Below, one piece after another: positions 1 to 7,381 of a stretch of DNA of 64,000 nucleotides. The DNA lies in contig CAVRIA010000011.1 in the NCBI GenBank assembly GCA_963721115.1, positions 1-64,000 on the forward strand, given 5' to 3'. The position numbers were made by a program, and so were the translations under genes. Within the stretch, counting starts at the first letter, position 1; every line of letters starts with the position of its first letter. The stretch comes from CAVRIA01 sp963721115. Its GTDB lineage: Bacteria; Desulfobacterota; Binatia; HRBIN30; CADEER01. The notes beneath the pieces are model-generated. The model had not been told where the DNA came from. It did no database searches and saw only the letters and a list, made by a program, of their open reading frames with translations.

Positions 1-928
1 CCTCCGCGGTATCCGTGTCCAGGAGACCCTCCACGACACCGCTCTCCGCAAAGCTCCACAGTGTCTTTTCGGGCACGGTGTTGACGGTCCCCTCGGCGGC
101 GAGCGCGGTCAGGTAGTAGCCGGCGGGAAGCGCGGGATCCTTCGTCCCGGTGCTCGCCCAGAGGAGCCGTTGCGGCTGCGCGCCCGTCTCTGCCAGACGT
201 CGCCAGCGATCCGACTCGAGGATCTCCCGGTAGACCTTGTACGCGCGCTGTGCGATCGCGATGCCGAGCCTATTCGCCAGCGCCGGCGGAAGGCGGGAGG
301 CCGTCGCGCCATCCCAGCGGGAGACGAAGAGCGACGCAACGGAGGGGACGTAGGCGCCCCCTCCTGCCTCCACCCGCTGCTCGATCCCTCGCAGGTAGGC
401 CTCGGCGGCCGCGCGAAACTGCCCCCGCGAGAAGAGCAGCGTCACGTTGACCGGAATCCCCGCGGCGATGAGCTCCTCGATGGCCACCAGACCGGCGCCG
501 GTGCCCGGGACCTTGATCAGCACGTTGGGGCGCCCGGCTCTCGCGAAGAGCGCCTTCCCTTCCGCGACGGTTCGCGTCGCGTCGTCGGCCAGCGTCGGCG
601 AGACCTCGATCGACGCGAACCCATCCCGTCCCCCGCTGGCGTCGTAGATCGGCCGGAAGAGGTCCGCGGCGGCGACGATGTCCGCGAGGGCGAAGTCGAA
701 AAAGAGGCGCTCTGCCGAGTACTCGGGCTCGAGGTGCCGGCGTAGGGCGGCGTCGTAGCGGTCGGACGCCGCGATCGCATGCTCGAAGATGGTCGGGTTC
801 GAGGTGAGGCCCGTCACCGAGAGGTTCGCGATGTAGCGGGACAGGGTCCCGCTCTCGAGGAGCTCCCGGCTGATGCTGTCGAGCCAGATGCTCTGACCCC
901 CGTCTTGCAGTGTCTTCAGCGCAGTCAT
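1..928 (-). CDS. tal: Transaldolase (3' end beyond window)
   Basis: Pentose phosphate pathway enzyme that moves a dihydroxyacetone unit between sugar phosphates through a lysine Schiff base; cytoplasmic. The translation from ATG 928 begins MTALKTLQDGGQSIWLDSIS. It carries TSNPTIF near residues 42-48, the Schiff-base lysine in VLIKVPGT (Lys139), LLWASTGTKDP near residue 254 and NTVPEKTL further on, all hallmarks of the bacterial/mycobacterial transaldolase branch. A GAGGAGG ribosome site lies just upstream of the start. About 309 codons are inside the window with no frame break. Family members have about 360-380 residues, so the last 50-70 residues lie beyond the left edge; a Tal-Pgi fusion cannot be excluded. 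Confidence 0.95.
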   Translation of the reverse strand, partial: MTALKTLQDGGQSIWLDSISRELLESGTLSRYIANLSVTGLTSNPTIFEHAIAASDRYDAALRRHLEPEYSAERLFFDFALADIVAAADLFRPIYDASGGRDGFASIEVSPTLADDATRTVAEGKALFARAGRPNVLIKVPGTGAGLVAIEELIAAGIPVNVTLLFSRGQFRAAAEAYLRGIEQRVEAGGGAYVPSVASLFVSRWDGATASRLPPALANRLGIAIAQRAYKVYREILESDRWRRLAETGAQPQRLLWASTGTKDPALPAGYYLTALAAEGTVNTVPEKTLWSFAESGVVEGLLDTDTAE

Positions 929-1189
929 CGCGACCTCCTCGTCCGCCGCCACCGAACCGCGCAGGAACACCCGCACGCTCGATCGTGTCTCGGCGTTCGC
1001 AGACTTCCACGCTCGAATCCCATTCGACCCTAGCGGGACGCCGAGACGGCTCCCATTCCGGGATACAGGGATTCCACGCACTGGAAGTGTGGTTTCGAGG
1101 AGATGGCTGCGCTGGCAGCAATCAACCGAACCAGTAGAGCCACAGGAACATGGCCACGTATTGCTTTTTGGTTGATTCGGTGGCACGGT

Positions 1190-2500
1190 TCTCGCCGCAA
1201 TCTCGGCGAGCAGCTCCTCGAGGCGTTGCTCGAGCCGATGGCGCACATCCGCGTACGCTGGATCGTGGCCAGATTTGTAGCTGCTGCGGATCGGTTCGCA
1301 GGTCGTAGAGCTCGCGTTCTAGATTTGTTCGTATTCGACCAGGTAGATCGTGCCTCACATCTCGAACACCAATGTAGTCGGCGAACGGGTAGGCGGGCGT
1401 GAGGACGTTGTTTCGGTCGACTTCTCCCCCAAAGGTAGATCGTAGTCCGAGGCGACTGCGATTTCGCCCAAACGCCTAAGCCGGAGCTTGTTTCGCTGGA
1501 CTCTCGTGCGCTTCGTCTCTTGTAGCTTGGTGTTGACTCCGGGCAGATGGTTTGATCGCGCCCGCCGGCGGAAGGGTTGGTTTCTCGTCTTTGCCGATCG
1601 TGACGTTGACCGCGCCGAACGAAACGTTGCCGTCGTCGTCGAACTCGAAGAGCACGGACGAACGAGGGTTTGCCCTGGTATCGCCGAAGTAGATTCGCAA
1701 CTGGTCGCCGTCTGCGACTTGGCCGGAACATCGAGGTGGTCTCCGCGGTCGACGCGCCAATGCTCGAGCAAATAGTCGTGGCGCCAGGTCTCTTCGGCTC
1801 GGGCCCGGTGGGCCGAACCCTGGAGACTCACGCCGTCGATGGCCTCCGGCGCGTCGACGCCGGCGAACGACAGCAGTGTCGGTGCGATGTCGATGTAGAG
1901 CGCGATCGCGTTGCGGTGGCTCGCCGTGGCGATACGGCGAGGATAGTGGACGAGCAGCGGAACCCGTTGACACTCCTCGTATGGGCACCCCTTCGATCCC
2001 CACATGAGGTGCTCGCCCCACCCCAAGCCGTTGTCGCTGGTGACCAAGATCATCGGTGTCCCGATCACTCAAGAGCCTTCAGATCGTCGACGATGTGCCC
2101 CAGCTGCTCGTCCACGGCCAGCAGCGATTCGTACTGAGTTGCGCGGAGCCGGTCGGTGAGTTTCCTGCGAACCCCCGCGATCCAACCGCCGGCAAGCGCC
2201 TGGACCCAGCGCGGCTTGTCGCTGACGTCGCTTTCGTTCCAACTCGGCGGTCGCCACGGGGTAGGGTGATCGACCCGAAGTGACGCCGCGCCGGAACCGG
2301 CACCGATGCCTCCGAGTCCGGCGCGTTCGGCGCCCAGTAGGCGAAGAAAGGACGGTGCGCTTCGGCCAATCTGTAATAAAACCGCGCAGCTTCTCCGCCC
2401 GCGTCTTTTCCAAGGCGCACCCCTGTGTCTGATACTCTGGGTTACGTCAAATTCACAGCTAATGCGGGCTGTCCGCCCATCGGGCTGGAGATCCACACCT
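1190..2500 (-). pseudogene. Decayed sulfatase (arylsulfatase family)
   Basis: Sulfatases hydrolyse sulfate esters using a formylglycine and a metal site. Pieces in several minus-strand frames line up in family order: FYYRLAEAHRPFFAYWAPNA near 2370, a RATQYESLLAVDEQLGHIVD helix near 2130, LVTSDNGLGWGEH (the second metal-binding block) near 2040, KGCPYEECQRVPLLVHYPRR near 1960, DIAPTLLSFAGVDAPEAIDG near 1880, and the C-terminal ELYDLRTDPQQLQ near 1300. At least four frame changes separate them. I could not find the N-terminal CxPxR formylglycine motif, so the 5' end is missing or unreadable. GC is visibly lower than in neighbouring genes, which suggests acquired and decaying DNA. Boundaries are approximate. 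Confidence 0.75.
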
Positions 2501-2670
2501 CCTTGCGTCGGGCGTGATCAGCATGGACGAGAACCGTTGTTTTCACGCAGGCATCAACCTGGTTACCGGCGAGACAACTCTCGCGGAATCGGTCTGCGCA
2601 GTTCATTAGCAACGAATGAGTTCCCGTCGGCCAGACAAACGCGCCGCGACGACGCCCACGCCGTTCGGTC

Positions 2671-3230
2671 CTAGTGAGCGCTCTGGGGCCTTTCGGCGGG
2701 GTCGGACCAGCGTACCGAGTTGAAATCATTGGCTTTCAGCATCACTCCGGGGCTGAATTTGCCGTCAGGACGCTCATTTCGCCCATCAAATTGACGGTGC
2801 AAGTGCCTTCCGGATCCTGCAGAGCCCAACGGCCCAGCCTCCTCTCCAGATCCGGCGATACCGTGCTCGTGACCGAGATCTCGCTGGGCTTCCTCGACGA
2901 ACCATTGCCGCCTGCTGCGATCGCCTCGCTGTACGGCGGGCTCTGGCGATCGATTCCCCTCGGTGCTGAGGGTGCGGCTGGACCATCTCGCTTGTCGGGC
3001 GGAGCATCAGTGGCGAATGCGGGCGCGCAGGGCTGTTCGCGCCGCGTACAGAGCCTGCAACGCCTCCAGAAGTGGTACGGAGCGTCAAAACGACGCTGCG
3101 CGAGGGTCGACGCATAAGTTCCCCATTCCAAAACCCTGCGTGACCCGAAGGCCAAGAAGCGAGACAAGGCCCTGGCCGGCTCGGCGCTGGCTCAGGCAGG
3201 GCGCCAAACAAGACGACGCCCCGCGCCACG
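2671..3230 (-). pseudogene. Unassigned gene remnant
   Basis: Not recognised. A protein-like stretch ends at a TAG at 2671: ERPDGKFSPGVMLKANDFN followed by SVRWSDPAERPQSAH. Just upstream, in another frame, is LERRLGRWALQDPEGTCTVN, which reads smoothly into it if one base is adjusted near 2800. Further upstream (to about 3230) the frames stay open but I see no conserved motif. The piece lies in the same lower-GC zone as the sulfatase remnant and could be part of the same decayed island. It may also be non-coding. Confidence 0.25.
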
Positions 3231-3323
3231 ACGGCCTGAGAGCACGTGCAACATATTGCACCGCCGGCTCATCGGCTAGTCGCTCGATGTCGCGGGCGAA
3301 CAGTCTATGCTAGCGTACCTTCG

Positions 3324-3530
3324 ATGGAGACTCGCGGAATCGTCCACGGAAAGCAGGTCGAGTTGGAGGACTCGGTGCCGGGTCTGGATGGCAAGCGCGT
3401 TCGCGTACGACTCGATGTCCTCGAAGACGAGAGAGTGCTGTCGCCTACCGAACAGGCCGCGGCTTGGCGCCAATGGTTCGAGTCGGGGCCGCAAGGCCCC
3501 ATCGAAGATGACGCCGACGGTTGGCCGTGA
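3324..3530 (+). CDS. Antitoxin of a MazEF/PemIK-type pair
   Basis: Small 68-residue protein starting METRGIVHGKQVELEDSVPG. The N-terminal pattern (short beta strand, HGK, x-ELED, then DGKRVRVRLDV) is the usual shape of small DNA-binding antitoxins of the DUF104/AbrB-like group. The C-terminal half is acidic (EDDADGWP), as expected for a tail that binds and neutralises a toxin. I chose ATG 3324 over the longer open frame from 3246 because the family motif starts there. Its stop at 3528-3530 lies inside the toxin start region, so translation of the two is coupled. Such pairs normally repress their own promoter. Confidence 0.7.
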   Translation: METRGIVHGKQVELEDSVPGLDGKRVRVRLDVLEDERVLSPTEQAAAWRQWFESGPQGPIEDDADGWP

Positions 3531-3853
3531 TCGAACGAGGCGATATCCGCTGGTTCCGCTTCGAGCGCCCGGACAAGCGGCGTCCCGTGCTGGTCATTGG
3601 TCGTTCGGATCTGGTGCCGAGTTGGTCCCTGGTTCCAGTCATACCGCTGTCCACCCAGATCCGCGGCCTGGCCTGGGAGCTGCAACTGGGACCCGACGAT
3701 GGTTTGCCTGGTATGTGCGTTCTCAAACCCGAGTGGATACGCTCGGTACGCCGCGAAGAGCTCGGACCATTACTGGCCCGATTGCCCGACGGCAGATGGT
3801 CGGACGTCACGCGAGCCGTGATTGACGCGCTCGGTCTCTCGCATGAGGGGTGA
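3521..3853 (+). CDS. mazF: MazF/PemK-family toxin
   Basis: Ribosome-independent mRNA endoribonuclease of type II toxin-antitoxin systems; 110 residues, typical for the family. The sequence has the MazF beginning IERGDIRWFRFERPDKRRP with the VLVIGR strand, then VPVIPLSTQIRG and WIRSVRREELG. These correspond to the SH3-like core and its substrate-facing loops. The longest start is TTG 3521, which overlaps the antitoxin stop by 10 bases; GTG 3527 is an alternative and would give a protein starting at IERGD. The pair sits beside a decayed sulfatase in a low-GC patch, consistent with island cargo. Confidence 0.85.
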   Translation: MAVIERGDIRWFRFERPDKRRPVLVIGRSDLVPSWSLVPVIPLSTQIRGLAWELQLGPDDGLPGMCVLKPEWIRSVRREELGPLLARLPDGRWSDVTRAVIDALGLSHEG

Positions 3854-3983
3854 GCGGTTCGAACATCGCGATGCGGGCGACGCTGAGCCACCAACAACGA
3901 TTGTGGCCTGCGGCGCCATCAAATCCCACCTCAATCCTCTGCCACCTGGCGTTCTCGCGCCGGCGCGCGCATAGTCTCGCCTC

Positions 3984-4559
3984 ATGAGAAGGATCGGCTT
4001 CGCAACCCTGCGCGTCGCTTCGGCGGTTGGCGCCCTGGTGGCCTGCTCGAGTGCACGCGCCGCAGCCACCCGCATCCCGCAGTTCACGGCCGACGCCATC
4101 GAGCTCACCGGGGCAGCGACGAAGAAGGTGCCGTTCGACTCGCATGCGACGGATCACGTCACGGTGTACTTCGTCGCCGGGACGACCTGCTCGGCGACGA
4201 ACGCGTACGCCGAGCGGCTGCAGCAGCTGGAGCGAGACTACCGGCCCAAGGGGGTGGCTTTCGTCTACATCTACCCCAACCGCGACGACTCCCTAGAGGA
4301 GAAGCTCGCCTTCCACGAGGAGAAGCATCTCGGCGGGCGGCTGATCGACGACCAGGGAGCGCGCATCGCGACCCTACTGGGCGCGCAGCGCACCTCGGAG
4401 GTCTTCGTGGCCGACGAGAAGGGCGACATCGTCTTTCACGGTGCGGTGGACGACTCGCGCGATCCGAAGAGTACGGGGCGGTCGTATCTCGCCCCGGCGC
4501 TCGACGAGACACTCGCCGGTAAGCCGGTCTCGTCGCCGTTCTCGCAAGTCTTCGCCTGA
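3984..4559 (+). CDS. Secreted or membrane-anchored redoxin-domain protein
   Basis: Thioredoxin-fold protein of the AhpC/TSA-redoxin group, 191 residues. An N-terminal hydrophobic segment ending ALVACSSARA looks like a signal peptide, and the Cys in LVACSS could be a lipobox. The fold core is HVTVYFVAGTTCSATNAYA, where the single Cys sits at the peroxidatic position, followed by KGVAFVYIYPNRDD and EVFVADEKGDIVFHGAVDD. The C-terminal block YLAPALDETLAGKPVS is typical of redoxins next to cytochrome or copper proteins. A CxxC is absent, so it is not a classical thioredoxin. It stands alone. Exact substrate unknown. Confidence 0.75.
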   Translation: MRRIGFATLRVASAVGALVACSSARAAATRIPQFTADAIELTGAATKKVPFDSHATDHVTVYFVAGTTCSATNAYAERLQQLERDYRPKGVAFVYIYPNRDDSLEEKLAFHEEKHLGGRLIDDQGARIATLLGAQRTSEVFVADEKGDIVFHGAVDDSRDPKSTGRSYLAPALDETLAGKPVSSPFSQVFA

Positions 4560-4618
4560 CACATCCATTTCTGAGCCGCCGGTTCGGCGGCGCCGATTGG
4601 TGTACGAAGAAGCCAACG

Positions 4619-4649
4619 AAAAAAGGGCGCCAGCTCGACTGGCGCCCTT
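4619..4649. terminator. Intrinsic-terminator-like hairpin
   Basis: Perfect 11-bp inverted repeat: AAGGGCGCCAG (4623-4633), loop CTCGA, CTGGCGCCCTT (4639-4649). Six A residues precede it (4619-4624), so the U-tract is on the minus-strand transcript. That makes it a terminator for leftward transcription, such as from the small gene at 4809-5000; it may also stop rightward transcripts of the redoxin gene ending at 4559. A shorter GCCGCC/GGCGGC hairpin lies at 4576-4592. Confidence 0.65.
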
Positions 4650-4680
4650 GTCCGGAAGATGAATGGTTCGACGCCTGGCT

Positions 4681-4806
4681 GCCCGTTGAAAAAGGCCGGA
4701 TGCCCTTCGACAAGCTCAGGACGAGCGGAAAAAGTCGTCGTGAATCAAGAAGGGGATCCGCTCATGCTGAGCTTGTCGAAGCATGGGGTGGGGTTTTTCA
4801 ACGGGC
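4681..4806. repeat. 126-bp MITE-like element, copy A
   Basis: Bounded by 13-bp perfect terminal inverted repeats GCCCGTTGAAAAA (4681-4693) and its complement (4794-4806). Inside are two facing copies of CTTCGACAAGCTCAG (one reversed), separated by about 55 bp. The whole element is near-palindromic and has no coding capacity. The element at 41757-41882 is its reverse complement with only a handful of mismatches, and that at 21600-21725 is a diverged copy. Confidence 0.85.
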
Positions 4807-4808
4807 TG

Positions 4809-5000
4809 CTAGCGCTCGCCGCCCGTGTTCTGAGCAGGCGCCCTGCCGACCTTCTCGGCCTCCTTCATCCGCTGCCGCTCCTTCTCGTTCTGCAGAGCTT
4901 TCTCGGCGTTTCGCGCGGCCGGGCCGACCTTGCCGGAGTGCGCGAATTTCTCCGCGTCCGTCTGATAGTCGACCTTGTGCCCGCCACTGTTCTTGCCCAT
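4809..5000 (-). CDS. Small charged protein of unknown function
   Basis: Not recognised. 63 residues, start MGKNSGGHKVDYQTDAEKFA, rich in Lys, Glu and Arg, with a predicted helix around ARNAEKALQNEKERQRMKEA; no membrane segment or cysteine. A good ribosome site (GGAGAA, 7 bases before ATG 5000) supports real translation. The stop at 4809 is three bases from the end of repeat copy A, with a leftward terminator further on at 4619-4649. It resembles small, stress- or DNA-associated basic proteins only in composition. Confidence 0.55.
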   Translation of the reverse strand: MGKNSGGHKVDYQTDAEKFAHSGKVGPAARNAEKALQNEKERQRMKEAEKVGRAPAQNTGGER

Positions 5001-5344
5001 CGTGTTCTCCTTTCCGAGCTCCTGGGAGCCCGATGTACGTTTCTATGCACGATCGGTGCATCGGGCGTGCCACCGCAGCGCTCGCGCCCACCGGCCCGTG
5101 CGAACGGGACAGCGACTCCGGGAGCGGGCGGAGCTTGTAAGATGTTCTCAGCGATTTGTTCAGACGCAGCGCAGGGGAGAAGAGGCCAGCCCCATGAAGT
5201 AATCGGGCTGCCTTCGCCACCGCGCCCGGTCCTGGTCACGCCCTTCTGCGACCCGGACACTGCCGCACCCCCGCGCGCTCCGTTCTACGAACGTCCGAGC
5301 GAGGGATCTCGTCCGCGGCGCGCATTCGTGGTAGCGCCGCAGTC
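5001..5344. other. Intergenic region, nothing recognised
   Basis: About 340 bases between the divergent small gene (start 5000) and the PNPOx-like gene (start 5345). It must hold promoters for both directions, but I see no convincing -35/-10 pair, repeat or conserved small frame. A short TGCAC/GTGCA hairpin lies near 5046-5060. Confidence 0.3.
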
Positions 5345-5881
5345 ATGGCAAAGTTCTTCGATCGGCTCGAGCCCGACCACGTCTCCTTCATCGAACGGCA
5401 GGCGCTCTTCTTCGTCGCCACCGCTGCCGAGGGAGCGCACCCGAACCTGTCGCCCAAGGGCTACCAGTCGCTTCGCGTCCTCGAGCCGAACCGGCTCGCG
5501 TACGTCGATCTACCCGGCAGCGGCAATCAGACGGCCACGCACGTCGCCGAGCACGGCCGGATCACGCTGATGTTCTGCAGCTTCGAACGCCCCCCGCTGA
5601 TCCTCCGCATCTACGGCCGCGGCCGCGTCCTCGCCCTCGGCACCGGCGACTTCGCTTCGCTGAAGGCGCGGCTCGGCGACATGGTGGGCCCGCACACGCG
5701 GCAGATCATCGACGTCGAGGTGCAGCGCGTCCAGAGCTCCTGCGGCTACGCCGTGCCCCTGTTCGAGTACCGAGGGGAGCGCGACACGCTGCTTCGCTAT
5801 CACGACAAGAAGCACGCCGAGGTCGACTGGGACGCCTACATCGCCGAGCGCACCCGCCCGCAGCCGCCGGTCGTTCGCTGA
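5345..5881 (+). CDS. Pyridoxamine 5'-phosphate oxidase-like flavoprotein
   Basis: FMN-binding split-barrel protein, 178 residues. The start MAKFFDRLEPDHVSFIERQA leads into LFFVATAAEGAHPNLSPKGY, then YVDLPGSGNQTATHVAEHGR and LMFCSFERPPLILRIYGRGR, which match the FMN-contact strands of the PNPOx-like (general stress/Pdx) family. The C-terminal half contains a tyrosine/lysine-rich tail (RYHDKKHAEVDWDAYIAERT) seen in cytoplasmic family members of about this size. True vitamin B6 oxidases are longer and carry a conserved C-terminal RxxxR segment missing here, so the substrate is unknown. Monocistronic, 74 bases before the next gene. Confidence 0.85.
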   Translation: MAKFFDRLEPDHVSFIERQALFFVATAAEGAHPNLSPKGYQSLRVLEPNRLAYVDLPGSGNQTATHVAEHGRITLMFCSFERPPLILRIYGRGRVLALGTGDFASLKARLGDMVGPHTRQIIDVEVQRVQSSCGYAVPLFEYRGERDTLLRYHDKKHAEVDWDAYIAERTRPQPPVVR

Positions 5882-5954
5882 CGCGAACGAAGTCACGCAG
5901 TGATGCCGCACTGAATCACTTCCCTGCCCGCATCGTCCGCGGTAGTCTCCCCGC

Positions 5955-7316
5955 ATGGCGTCGGTCGCCGAGCGTCTCCACCGTCTCTTGCCGCCCGAAC
6001 GCGTGTCCACCCAGAGCGCCGATCTCGAGGCAGTGGCGCGGGACGAGTCGTCGCTGCCCGCCGGGCGCGCGGATGTCGTCGCCTGGCCCGTCTCGACGGA
6101 GGAGGTGGTGGCCGTGGTGGCGTGCGCGGCGGAGACGGCCACGCCCCTGACCGCGCGCGGCGCCGGCTCCAGCCTGGAAGGCAATCCGATTCCCGTGCGC
6201 GGCGGAATCGTCCTCGACCTGTCGCGGATGATTCGGGTACTTGCGGTGCGGGAAGGCGACCTGCAGGTCGACGTCGAGCCGGGGGTGGTCTACGCCGAGC
6301 TGAACCGCCAGCTGCGCCCGCACGGGCTGTTCTTTCCGCCCTCGCCCGGCGGCAGCAGCGACGTCGCGACGATCGGCGGCATGGTGGCCAACAACGCCAG
6401 TGGCATCTACTCCGCCAAGTACGGCGGCACGCGGGCACACGTGCGCGCCGCCACCGCCGTGACCGGGACAGGCGCGGTGGTACGGCTCGGCAACCGCTGC
6501 CGCAAGGACTCCTCCGGCTACCACCTGCTCGGGCTGGTGATCGGCTGCGAAGGCACGCTGGCGATCCTCACCGAGATCACGCTCGCGCTCGCCGGCCTAC
6601 CCGCCGGCCAGCGGCGCTGGGCGTACGCGTTCCCCGACGATCGCGCCGCCGCGCGCGTCATCGCCGATCTCTTTCGCTATGGCGTCGACCTCGCCGCTGC
6701 CGAGTTTCTCGATCGGAGCACCGTCGCCGCCGTCAACCGCCTGCGCGGCTTCGATCTGACCGAAGCCCCGACGTTGCTGCTCGAGGCGCACGGCGGCGAC
6801 GCGGTCCTCGCCGAGATCGCTCCCGCCGTCGAGTCGATCGCCGCCGAGCGCGGCGCCCGGCCGCTGCGCCTGCCGGAGGAGCACGATCCGTGGATGGAGG
6901 TCCGCCACTATGCGACGCGCGCCGTGGCGGCGCTCGACCCGGAGGCGGGCATCGTGCGCGCCGACCTGGCGGTCCCGATCTCCGCCCTGCCCGATCTGGT
7001 CGAGGCCGGGGGGCGCGCACGAGAGCGCCACGGGCGCCAGGTATTCCTCTTCGGCCACGCCGGAACCGGCATCCTTCACGCTCTGATCCCGGCGCCGGCG
7101 AGCAGTCCGGCCTGGCCGGCGGCGGAGGCGGCGAAGGACGACCTGGTGGAGAGCGCGCTGGCGTTGGGCGGCGCGGTCTCGGGCGAGCACGGCATGGGCC
7201 TCGGCAATCGCCGCTACGCGGCCCGCGCGCTCGGGCCGGCGCTCGATCTGATGAAGGGGATCAAGGCGGTCTTCGACCCGAAGGGGATCTTGAACCCCGG
7301 GAAGATCTGGGAGTGA
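5955..7316 (+). CDS. FAD-linked D-lactate/glycolate-type oxidoreductase
   Basis: Member of the GlcD/Dld family (FAD_binding_4 plus FAD-oxidase C-terminal domain), 453 residues, normal length. The PCMH-type FAD domain is visible in TARGAGSSLEGNPIPVRGG, LFFPPSPGGSSDVATIGGMV, ANNASGIYSAKYGGT and LGLVIGCEGTLAILTEIT (residues about 55-215). The C-terminal domain ends with VSGEHGMGLGNR and FDPKGILNPGKIWE, the conserved cap and end motif. It oxidises a 2-hydroxy acid, most likely D-lactate or glycolate, passing electrons to the respiratory chain. No Fe-S partner is adjacent, which favours the cytochrome-dependent D-lactate dehydrogenase branch. A 1320-residue alternative frame runs across this gene but is only a high-GC shadow. 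Confidence 0.9.
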   Translation: MASVAERLHRLLPPERVSTQSADLEAVARDESSLPAGRADVVAWPVSTEEVVAVVACAAETATPLTARGAGSSLEGNPIPVRGGIVLDLSRMIRVLAVREGDLQVDVEPGVVYAELNRQLRPHGLFFPPSPGGSSDVATIGGMVANNASGIYSAKYGGTRAHVRAATAVTGTGAVVRLGNRCRKDSSGYHLLGLVIGCEGTLAILTEITLALAGLPAGQRRWAYAFPDDRAAARVIADLFRYGVDLAAAEFLDRSTVAAVNRLRGFDLTEAPTLLLEAHGGDAVLAEIAPAVESIAAERGARPLRLPEEHDPWMEVRHYATRAVAALDPEAGIVRADLAVPISALPDLVEAGGRARERHGRQVFLFGHAGTGILHALIPAPASSPAWPAAEAAKDDLVESALALGGAVSGEHGMGLGNRRYAARALGPALDLMKGIKAVFDPKGILNPGKIWE

Positions 7317-7381
7317 ACGGGGAAGGGGATCGGAACGGGCATTCTTGTCGAACTGATTCTGGGCTCTGCGGAGGGGTGCTC

